From NCBI GenBank assembly GCA_949127685.1, contig CASBPW010000060.1:1-8911 (forward strand): a stretch of DNA of 8,911 bases. Reading direction: 5' to 3'. Source of the stretch: Candidatus Sivonenia alaskensis PMM_0068. GTDB lineage: Bacteria > Cyanobacteriota > Cyanobacteriia > Gloeobacterales > PMM-0068. The notes below the pieces were generated by a model. That model was not told where the DNA came from. It saw nothing but the letters and a program-made list of their open reading frames with translations, and made no database searches. Shown here in pieces: positions 1 to 6,113 of the stretch; the first letter of the stretch is position 1; each line of letters opens with the position of its first letter. The position numbers and the translations under genes are program-made.

Positions 1-743
1 GGCAATGCCCCATTGGCTTTGAGTGGCCGTAGCGACGGAGGGGAGGGGAGAATCCGGGGCAGAGGAGGGATATTGTAGCGCTGAGGGAGGGCTGCAACGG
101 GCTGAGCTATCTGAATTTTGAATTGATTGGTTTGCGGGGCCTGCGCAGCTTGGGCTAGCAGTTGGGTAAATTGTACGGTAGGGGTTTGGCCTCTGGTCAC
201 GGAGAAAGGCTGTTGGGAACCAGGAGGCAGGGCGATGTCCGTGCTAGAGGACTGGGTGATCTTCACCGAAGGAAAGAAGGGATTGGCTTTATTGCCCGCC
301 TTTTTCCCCAGGGCCGTCTTGGTAGCTTGAATGTCTTGTTTGTAGCGTTGAAGAATCTTTTCTTCTTGGAGGACTGTGGAGGTAAGAGCAGGAGCCACAG
401 CCACGGGCGCAGGAGTTTCTAGGGAAGAGGGTTGAGTCGTTGGTGCTTCCTGTGCCTTCGCTGACATGGTGGGATTGATCTGAGTCCACCAAAGAGAACC
501 TGCCAAGGTTACAGAACTCAAAGCTGTAACAAGGAGTAACCATTCGCCGCGAGAGGCCTGTTTGAGGCGTTCCACCGCTGCTTCTTCCGCTATAGTCTCC
601 TCCTTCGCACTCTGCTCAGACGGCAGCTTATCCAAATCCATGTCGGAGATGGACATCAGGGATGACTCTACCCCTGAGAATATTTCATCGGCAACTCGGT
701 CTGCCTGCAATTCAAGTTCTTCCCAGCTAGGCAAATTTCCCAC
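1..743 (-). CDS. Unrecognised single-pass membrane protein, 5' part only
   Basis: An open frame runs from a GTG at 743-741 to the left edge: 247 codons without a stop, so the C-terminus is missing. The start is supported by GGAG about 10 nt upstream and a TAAAAT -10 box at 770-765. Residues 1-67 are acidic and soluble (starting MGNLPSWEELELQ). Residues 68-89 form one hydrophobic segment (WLLLVTALSSVTLAGSLWW), and the rest is a Pro/Gln/Ala/Thr-rich low-complexity stretch ending in proline runs (IPPLPRILPSPPSLRPL). The segment is too far from the N-terminus to be a normal signal peptide, so a signal-anchor protein with the Pro/Gln-rich part outside the cytoplasm is likely. I recognise no family or function. 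It is divergent from the deoC-like gene. An ATG-only search would miss it, because the ATGs in frame (residues 37 and 42) cut off the N-terminal part. Confidence 0.7.
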   Translation of the reverse strand, partial: MGNLPSWEELELQADRVADEIFSGVESSLMSISDMDLDKLPSEQSAKEETIAEEAAVERLKQASRGEWLLLVTALSSVTLAGSLWWTQINPTMSAKAQEAPTTQPSSLETPAPVAVAPALTSTVLQEEKILQRYKQDIQATKTALGKKAGNKANPFFPSVKITQSSSTDIALPPGSQQPFSVTRGQTPTVQFTQLLAQAAQAPQTNQFKIQIAQPVAALPQRYNIPPLPRILPSPPSLRPLKANGAL

Positions 744-853
744 GGCGTAGGCTCTCCACCGAATATTTTACGTACTTAGGTTTCCACCAAAACACGGCAA
801 GACTACCATTTTGCCTCAAAAGAGATGGATGAATACCCTAAGATTCTTAAAGT
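744..853. promoter_or_regulatory. Divergent intergenic region with a minus-strand -10 box
   Basis: This 110-bp region separates the membrane-protein gene from the deoC-like gene. On the minus strand, TAAAAT at 770-765 is a good -10 box and would put the transcript start near 758, about 15 nt before the GTG; no convincing -35 was found. On the plus strand, TTGCCT and TACCCT are separated by 17 bp just ahead of the deoC-like gene, but they match consensus poorly (4/6 and 3/6), so this promoter is only a guess. No other structure was seen. Confidence 0.35.
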
Positions 854-1567
854 ATGCCCAAAATGCTGACGGCAAAATCTGGAGCTGATATGTATGAACG
901 TCCGGATATCCGCAAAAAAATCGAACTAAGTTGTGTCGGTCCTGCCACGACGAAAGGGGCGGTGGAACAGGCCTGCCGGGAAGTAGAATACTACGGTTTT
1001 ATCGGTTTGAGTGTTTTTAGTCGCCATCTGGACTATGCTGTGGACGTTTTACACGCCAAGCGCATTCCGGTGATCGCTGTGATCAGTTATCCCTTTGGGG
1101 TGAGCAGTGCTCAAACTAAGCTTTATGAGAGTCAGGAAGCCGTTTCCAAGGGAGCCGATATCTTAGAAGTCAGTTTGCCCTTGGGCTTATGCAAAACGGT
1201 CGAGGGTGAAAAGCTCTACCAAGAGTTAGCTCCCATCATTGTAGAAACGCAGGCGAGCGTGCGGGCTGTTATTGAGTTGGCGGTCCTGGATGAACAGGAA
1301 ATAGCCCTTGCCGTGGAAGTTGCCCTTGATGCTGGGGTGCAAGGTATTAAGACAGGCAGCGGGTTCGGAGGGATGGTCAGCGCTGATAAGATACGGGCCC
1401 TGGCCTCCCTCGTCAAAAATCGGGTACCGATCAAGGCCAGTGGGGGGGTGAATGAATTGCAACAGGGATATGCGCTTTTGGAAGCTGGGGCACAATGTCT
1501 AGGAACTTCTAGGGGCGCTGCTTTGGTCGATGCTCAACGGAAACAGGGAACCGGAGAAGCTTCTTAA
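854..1567 (+). CDS. deoC: DeoC-type 2-deoxyribose-5-phosphate aldolase, divergent
   Basis: The 237-residue frame looks like a class I DeoC aldolase (TIM barrel, cytosolic), whose known reaction cleaves 2-deoxyribose-5-phosphate to glyceraldehyde-3-phosphate and acetaldehyde through a lysine Schiff base. Visible landmarks: VISYPFG (77-82 area), GAD at 100-102, the Schiff-base motif KTGSGF with Lys166, and the second lysine in IKASGG (Lys194). Two sites are unusual. Glu105 stands where the DeoC motif GADEIDMV has its catalytic Asp, and the usual N-terminal LLKP-x-AT motif reads CVGPATT. A better start may be the ATG at 890, which has GGAG five bases upstream (881-884) and gives a typical 225-residue protein; the ATG at 854 has no clear SD. 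It lies 123 bp ahead of zwf on the same strand. Family assignment is fairly secure, substrate less so. Confidence 0.8.
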   Translation: MPKMLTAKSGADMYERPDIRKKIELSCVGPATTKGAVEQACREVEYYGFIGLSVFSRHLDYAVDVLHAKRIPVIAVISYPFGVSSAQTKLYESQEAVSKGADILEVSLPLGLCKTVEGEKLYQELAPIIVETQASVRAVIELAVLDEQEIALAVEVALDAGVQGIKTGSGFGGMVSADKIRALASLVKNRVPIKASGGVNELQQGYALLEAGAQCLGTSRGAALVDAQRKQGTGEAS

Positions 1568-1690
1568 TTTCCAGATTGTCTTAACTCTCCTTGCTTCAGT
1601 AGTCCCTGGTGGAGAAGGTATCCTAGTTGGTGTCCAGGGCTGGCTGCTATCGAGTTTGATGTCCAGTCTTATGGGAATAAAAGAATTTAT
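1568..1690 (+). promoter_or_regulatory. deoC-zwf intergenic region, weak zwf promoter candidate
   Basis: No terminator with a U-tract follows the deoC-like gene, so read-through into zwf is possible. The best promoter match is TTGATG (1656-1661), a 16-bp spacer and TAAAAG (1678-1683), each 4/6 to consensus. It would start transcription almost at the zwf ATG, so either the zwf message is nearly leaderless or the call is wrong. GGGA at 1673-1676 is too far from the ATG for a good SD. I saw no GTA-N8-TAC NtcA site. Confidence 0.25.
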
Positions 1691-3220
1691 ATGATGCGCT
1701 CATTAGCTGAGAACCCCCTTCGAGATAGTTCACGTAGTGAACGGGGGGCTGCCCCTGTTGTTATGGTAATCTTCGGTGCTTCGGGGGACCTAACAGCTCG
1801 AAAGCTGATCCCTGCTCTTTTCGACCTCGGTTGCGAACGCCGATTGCCCAGTCAGTTCGCGGTGGTGGGTTTATCCCGTTCTCCACTCTCCCATGAAGCA
1901 TTCCGGGAGCGCCTAAAGGCGGGGGTGCATAGCTTTGCCCGCCATGATGATGCTCCACCCCAGATGTGGGAAAACTTCTCCAAAGGTATTTTCTACCATT
2001 CGGGAGATTTAAAAGACCCCCAGACCTATGAAAAGCTCAAAGCATTGCTGGCCCAGGTGGACAAGGAACGAGGGACAGCCGGCCGTCGCCTCTTCTATCT
2101 ATCTACTTCTCCCAACTATTTCCCAATCATTTTGGAACAATTGAGCCAAGCGGGGATGTTGGAGGACCCAGAGACCAGTAAGGTGATTATTGAAAAGCCT
2201 TTTGGTACGGATCTTGAGACCGCGCAAGCCCTGAATCAAAAAGTGCTCTCGGTAGCCAAGGAACGGCAAGTCTACCGGATTGACCATTACTTAGGTAAAG
2301 AGACCGTCCAGAATCTATTGGTTTTCCGCTTTGGAAATGCCATTTTTGAGCCGCTCTGGAACCGGAATCATCTCAGCCATATCCAAATTACGGTGTCGGA
2401 AACGGTTGGTTTAGAAGGCCGGGCGGGGTATTACGAAGAGGCAGGGGTCTTGAAGGACATGGTCCAGAACCACCTCATGCAGCTACTTTGTTTGGTCTGC
2501 ATGGAACCGCCTGTCGCTTTTGATGCCAAGAGCGTGCGGGATGAAAAGGTCAAAGTCCTCAAAGCTCTGCGGTTGGACAGTGGAGTAGGCGGCGACCTCA
2601 GTCGTTCTGTCGTTCGGGGGCAATATGCTTCCGGATGGGCGGGGAGTTTACGAGTTCCTGGCTATCGGGAAGAACCTGATGTGCAAGTGGATTCTTCTAC
2701 GGCTACCTATGTAGCCCTCAAGTTTGCCGTTGATAACTGGCGTTGGAAAGGAGTCCCTATCTACTTGCGAACGGGCAAGCGTTTAACCAAGCGGGTGTCT
2801 GAGATTGCTTTGCAGTTCAAAGATGTGCCACAGCAGCTTTTTCCCGATGAAGCTCCTTCTCCGAACGTGCTGGCCTTGAGAATTCAACCGGACCAAGGAG
2901 TTTCCCTGCGATTTGAAGCTAAACGTCCAGGGCCGAAGATTCAGATGCAGCCTGTGAATATGGATTTCCGTTACGGCAGTGCATTCGGTATGGAGACGCC
3001 AGAAGCCTATGAGCGCCTTTTGTTAGACTGTATGGTGGGCGACCAAACGCTCTTTACACGGGCTGATGAAGTGGAAGAGGCCTGGCGGGTAGTGGCTCCT
3101 GTGCTTCAGGGATGGGAAGAAAATAGAGTTCCTCTGTCAATTTATCAAGCAGGGAGTTGGGGGCCTGAGGAGTCGGACCGCTTAATTCAACAGGATGGAT
3201 TTCGGTGGCGTCGTTTGTAA
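1691..3220 (+). CDS. zwf: Glucose-6-phosphate 1-dehydrogenase
   Basis: This enzyme oxidises glucose-6-phosphate to 6-phosphogluconolactone with NADP+, the first step of the oxidative pentose phosphate pathway and the main NADPH source of cyanobacteria in the dark. The 509 residues are family-normal. Landmarks: the coenzyme loop GASGDLT (29-35), EKPFGTD (169-174 area) and the substrate/catalytic motif RIDHYLGKE (196-204). The N-terminus (MMRSLAENPLR) matches the cyanobacterial form MVSLLENPLR, which supports this start or the second ATG at 1694. Of the two redox cysteines described in cyanobacterial G6PDH (near 188 and 447), Cys447 is present in LLLDCMVG, but the upstream position is Ala189 in SVAKERQVYRIDHY. 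Other cysteines are Cys48, Cys267 and Cys270. It is followed 40 nt later by its activator opcA, so an operon is likely. Confidence 0.97.
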   Translation: MMRSLAENPLRDSSRSERGAAPVVMVIFGASGDLTARKLIPALFDLGCERRLPSQFAVVGLSRSPLSHEAFRERLKAGVHSFARHDDAPPQMWENFSKGIFYHSGDLKDPQTYEKLKALLAQVDKERGTAGRRLFYLSTSPNYFPIILEQLSQAGMLEDPETSKVIIEKPFGTDLETAQALNQKVLSVAKERQVYRIDHYLGKETVQNLLVFRFGNAIFEPLWNRNHLSHIQITVSETVGLEGRAGYYEEAGVLKDMVQNHLMQLLCLVCMEPPVAFDAKSVRDEKVKVLKALRLDSGVGGDLSRSVVRGQYASGWAGSLRVPGYREEPDVQVDSSTATYVALKFAVDNWRWKGVPIYLRTGKRLTKRVSEIALQFKDVPQQLFPDEAPSPNVLALRIQPDQGVSLRFEAKRPGPKIQMQPVNMDFRYGSAFGMETPEAYERLLLDCMVGDQTLFTRADEVEEAWRVVAPVLQGWEENRVPLSIYQAGSWGPEESDRLIQQDGFRWRRL

Positions 3221-3260
3221 CGTTTGTGAGAAAGCCATATAGAGTCATAAGGAGAGAAAA

Positions 3261-4340
3261 ATGAGTGCTGTAGTCCCTCTATCTGATGTGCAGACAGTTC
3301 CCGTTACGAGTATTGAGCAGCAGCTAAGTCATATCTGGTCAGAAGCAGGAGCTACCCGTGCGGCAACGTTTAACCTAATGATTTATCGGCCTGTAGCGCC
3401 TGTTGGTGGTTTGGATGAAGTGGTAGGTGTAGTCACCGCCCAAAATCCTTGCCGGGCCATAGTGCTTTTCCCTTCTGAAGAGGAAGGGTTATCCGCCCAA
3501 GTAGGGGCCTATTGTCCTGCTTCGGGGGGGAAGAGTGCTTCGGTCTGTTGTGAGTACATTACGCTCCAAGTGGGGACTAATGCTCCTTTAGGTCAACTGC
3601 GGAGTCTTTTACTTTCTCTATTGATCCCTGATCTCCCGGCGGTGCTTTGGTGGGATGCGCCGATCAATGTTGAAGATCCTTTATTTAAGGGCTTGGAGGA
3701 TCTCAGCGAACGCCTGGTCTTTGATTCTGCCCAGCTCAAAAATCCTTCACAAGACCTGCCTCCGCTCGCAGATAGGATCCATGCCGGGAGTTCTAGAGTC
3801 TTCAGTGATTTGAATTGGTCTCGGCTCGCTCCATGGCGTGAATTAACCGCTCAAGCCTTTGATGCCCCGACCACAAGAGAAGCCCTATTTAACTTGAATC
3901 GGATCGACCTCCAGTATGGAAAGCAGTTCGAAAATGAGGCTTGGCTTTATTTGGTCTGGTTAACAACCCGTTTGAATTGGACTTATAAGAGTCGCGATGG
4001 GGCTGAAAGTGGACTCCTGCTTCACTTTCTGAATGGAGATGCCCAGTTGGATGTCAATTTCCAAGAGGCTCAGACTCCTGAGCAAGAGCCTTTCTCTGCC
4101 CACTTAATCTCCAACCAATTTGGAACGACCGTGATTCGCAGTTCTGATGAAGGTCACCACGGCTGTTTGATGATTGATATGGATGGCATAGGTACTTCCC
4201 AGGTCTGCCAGATTGCTCCTTCTGATGAGCATTCTCTGGAACAGCTCCTTAGCCATGACCTTTACACCCGTAAACAAGACCATCTCTGGGAAGAAGTGGT
4301 GGTCGCTACAGCTCAAATTTACCGGAGCCTGACCCCTTAG
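3261..4340 (+). CDS. opcA: G6PDH assembly/activation protein OpcA
   Basis: OpcA is the cyanobacterial factor that promotes assembly of active oligomeric G6PDH and takes part in its redox control. The 359-residue protein shows the family's conserved blocks: LIPDLPAVLWWDAPI (121-135), the stretch around DLNWSRLAPWRELTAQAFD (183-201) and NRIDLQYG with EAWLYLVWLTTRLNW (about 213-240). The start is well defined by GGAG at 3251-3254, six bases ahead of the ATG in AAGGAGAGAAAA. Cysteines lie at 64, 85, 96, 97, 302 and 316. Anabaena OpcA has C-terminal cysteines reported as thioredoxin targets; I cannot tell from sequence alone whether Cys302 and Cys316 correspond. It sits between zwf and pgl on one strand, which fits its role as partner of the zwf product. 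Confidence 0.93.
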   Translation: MSAVVPLSDVQTVPVTSIEQQLSHIWSEAGATRAATFNLMIYRPVAPVGGLDEVVGVVTAQNPCRAIVLFPSEEEGLSAQVGAYCPASGGKSASVCCEYITLQVGTNAPLGQLRSLLLSLLIPDLPAVLWWDAPINVEDPLFKGLEDLSERLVFDSAQLKNPSQDLPPLADRIHAGSSRVFSDLNWSRLAPWRELTAQAFDAPTTREALFNLNRIDLQYGKQFENEAWLYLVWLTTRLNWTYKSRDGAESGLLLHFLNGDAQLDVNFQEAQTPEQEPFSAHLISNQFGTTVIRSSDEGHHGCLMIDMDGIGTSQVCQIAPSDEHSLEQLLSHDLYTRKQDHLWEEVVVATAQIYRSLTP

Positions 4341-5060
4341 ATGCTACACCTAGAGGTTTTGGATACCCCAGAAGCTGTCACAGAACGAGCCCTTGAAGTT
4401 TTCCTGACTACGGTGCAGGAGGCCGTTCAAAAGCAAGGGCGCTGTTCAGTGGCTCTCTGTGGAGGATCTACGCCTCAAGCCTTATACGCCCAACTCGCTC
4501 TCCGTTCGGGTGTGCCTTGGGCACAGGTGCATTTTTTCTTTGGGGATGACCGATATGTTCCCCATGACCATCCCAACAGTAACTACCGGATGGTCCAGGA
4601 AGTCCTATTTTCGAAAGCGCCTATCCCTCTAGAGAACATTCATCCAATGCCTACAGGGAAGACGGCTGCAGAAGATGCACAGGCCTATGCGGCTACCCTG
4701 GCTGACTACTTTCGGCCAGAACCCCCTCGCTTTGACCTCATTCTTTTGGGAATGGGGAATGATGGGCATACGGCCTCTCTCTTTCCCGGAGATGAGTCCC
4801 TCGAAGCTACAGGGGTTGTTACGGTAGCACATCCGCGCCTGAGTGAAGAAGCGATCGCAACGGCTCCGGTCCGTTTAACCTTTACCTTTTCCACGCTGAA
4901 TCAGGCGCATAAGGTGCTCTTTCTGATTACGGGCAAAGCTAAACAAAAAATTCTGGCACAGGTCTTAAAGGGAGAGGGTGGTTTTCCGGCTGGACGGGTT
5001 AGACCTTTGGGTGAACTCCTCTTTATCATCGACCGAGCCGCTAGCTCTGCTTCTGACTAG
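4341..5060 (+). CDS. pgl: 6-phosphogluconolactonase
   Basis: This cytosolic enzyme hydrolyses 6-phosphogluconolactone, the product of G6PDH, to 6-phosphogluconate. The 239 residues are typical for the DevB/SOL type (glucosamine-6-phosphate isomerase fold). Landmarks: LCGGSTP (39-45), FFGDDRYVP (66-74) followed by NSNYRM, LGMGNDGHTASLFPG (136-150), RLTFTFSTLNQA (178-189), and the C-terminal PAGRVRP-x-GELLFIIDRAA. The ATG begins immediately after the opcA TAG with no spacer, and the nearest SD-like GGAG (4324-4327) lies inside opcA, 13 nt upstream, so translational coupling to opcA is likely. The last 20 bases overlap the 3' end of the convergent TPR gene. Confidence 0.95.
   Translation: MLHLEVLDTPEAVTERALEVFLTTVQEAVQKQGRCSVALCGGSTPQALYAQLALRSGVPWAQVHFFFGDDRYVPHDHPNSNYRMVQEVLFSKAPIPLENIHPMPTGKTAAEDAQAYAATLADYFRPEPPRFDLILLGMGNDGHTASLFPGDESLEATGVVTVAHPRLSEEAIATAPVRLTFTFSTLNQAHKVLFLITGKAKQKILAQVLKGEGGFPAGRVRPLGELLFIIDRAASSASD
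4851..4858. repeat. HIP1 palindrome GCGATCGC
   Basis: This is a full match to the octamer that is highly repeated in many cyanobacterial genomes, lying here inside pgl. It is the only copy I noticed in 8.9 kb, so the genome is probably not HIP1-rich. Confidence 0.6.
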
Positions 5061-5931
5061 ATAGTTGGATTATTTGGTTAGTCCGTTCGAGGCGGATTTG
5101 TTTCTTGGTGCTCTCCGGTAGTTGCTTGCCTAGACTAAGGGCCTGATCAAAAAAGGCAACGGCCTCTGTTGGCTTGTTCTGTAAAGCGAGAATTTGGCCC
5201 TTAAGGTAAAGCAGGTCCGGATTCTGAGGGGCGGTGGCCAATGCTTTGTCTACCATGGCTTGAGCCTGTGGATAGGCTTTGGTATCTCGATAAACCAGGG
5301 CCTGACCTCGATACGATAAATAGGGTGGTCCGGCTTTGCGGAATTCTTGGAGGGCATCATCATATTTGTTCAACAAGAGATCGATATAGCCGACGAACAA
5401 ATTCACCTCCGGATCATTGGGGGCCAACTGTCGGGCTCTATCTATTTCTGAAAACATGGAATTGACATAGGTCAAGGCTCTGGGCAAACCGATCAGACCA
5501 TCTTTCAGATAATAACTTGAACCTTCTAAACCTTGGGCAATGCCTTGGTAGAGATGGGAACGACCAGGGTCTTTAGATTCTATAGACTGTGCCACGTCAC
5601 GGGTTTTCTGGGTCATCGCCAGCATTGTGTCGCGCTGACCATTTTGATAGGCCAGGGCTGCTTGAAGAGTGTAGATCAGAGGCTCATTCGGATTTTCATT
5701 TTGCGCTTTATTCAGTTTTTGGCTGGCCTTCTGAAATTCTCCAGTGCGAAAAAAGTCCTCAAAGGCACTTTCAAGGGCTGGGCCGATCGCTCGAGCGTCT
5801 GGGCCTGTCCGAAAAGGGTCTTGGGCCAGCACTGGACTAGCAAACAGGAGTGTAACTAAGGGAAATACAGTCCAGAGGCGGCTGAACCGACTAGACCTAT
5901 GGGATCCGGACTGTTTGAGAGAAGCGTGCAT
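5041..5931 (-). CDS. Exported tetratricopeptide-repeat protein
   Basis: A 296-residue protein with an N-terminal signal peptide: a basic start (MHASLKQSGSHRSSRFSRLW), a hydrophobic core (TVFPLVTLLFASP) and a likely signal-peptidase I site VLA|Q after residue 36. The mature part is helical with TPR-type repeats at about 51-84, 85-118, 161-192, 192-227 and 228-259; the clearest are NKYDDALQEFRKAGP and KPTEAVAFFDQALSLGK. TPR proteins bind other proteins, here probably in the periplasm or thylakoid lumen; the partner cannot be read from the sequence. An in-frame stop lies upstream of the ATG, so this start is the only sensible one, although the closest SD-like AAGGA is 18 nt away. It lies 182 nt downstream of the Hsp70-like gene on the same strand and overlaps the pgl end by 20 bp. 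Confidence 0.88.
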   Translation of the reverse strand: MHASLKQSGSHRSSRFSRLWTVFPLVTLLFASPVLAQDPFRTGPDARAIGPALESAFEDFFRTGEFQKASQKLNKAQNENPNEPLIYTLQAALAYQNGQRDTMLAMTQKTRDVAQSIESKDPGRSHLYQGIAQGLEGSSYYLKDGLIGLPRALTYVNSMFSEIDRARQLAPNDPEVNLFVGYIDLLLNKYDDALQEFRKAGPPYLSYRGQALVYRDTKAYPQAQAMVDKALATAPQNPDLLYLKGQILALQNKPTEAVAFFDQALSLGKQLPESTKKQIRLERTNQIIQLSSQKQS

Positions 5932-6113
5932 GGAGATGATGGAAGTGATTCCTTTGATCTATCGTGGAAGTCTACTGAACTGCAATCGGTATAAGGGCAA
6001 AGAAACTGACGTTAAGACTCCCTTGACTATGGGGCGCGTTACTGAAGGGAGAGTATTGGATCTATCTTAATCAATTTCTGCCTAGCGTGTACTTCCGAAA
6101 GGTGTATGTGAAT
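5932..6113 (-). promoter_or_regulatory. Gap between Hsp70-like and TPR genes, weak promoter only
   Basis: This 182-bp gap follows the Hsp70-like stop. I found no terminator with a U-tract; the only hairpin is a three-pair stem around TCGG. On the minus strand TTAACG and TATACC are 16 bp apart, each about 4/6 to consensus, and could serve the TPR gene. Whether the two genes share a transcript is undecided. Confidence 0.25.

Noticed and set aside
289..543. 84-codon minus-strand frame
   Set aside because: It lies in another frame of the larger GTG-started membrane-protein gene, and its composition (Ser/His/Cys-rich) looks like shadow translation.
1602..1639. CCCTGG/CCAGGG inverted repeat as a deoC terminator
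   Set aside because: Only six pairs with a loop of about 25 nt and no U-tract.
5533..6070. Plus-strand frames of 83 to 108 codons over the TPR gene
   Set aside because: They are antisense to a clear signal-peptide/TPR coding sequence and show no features of their own.
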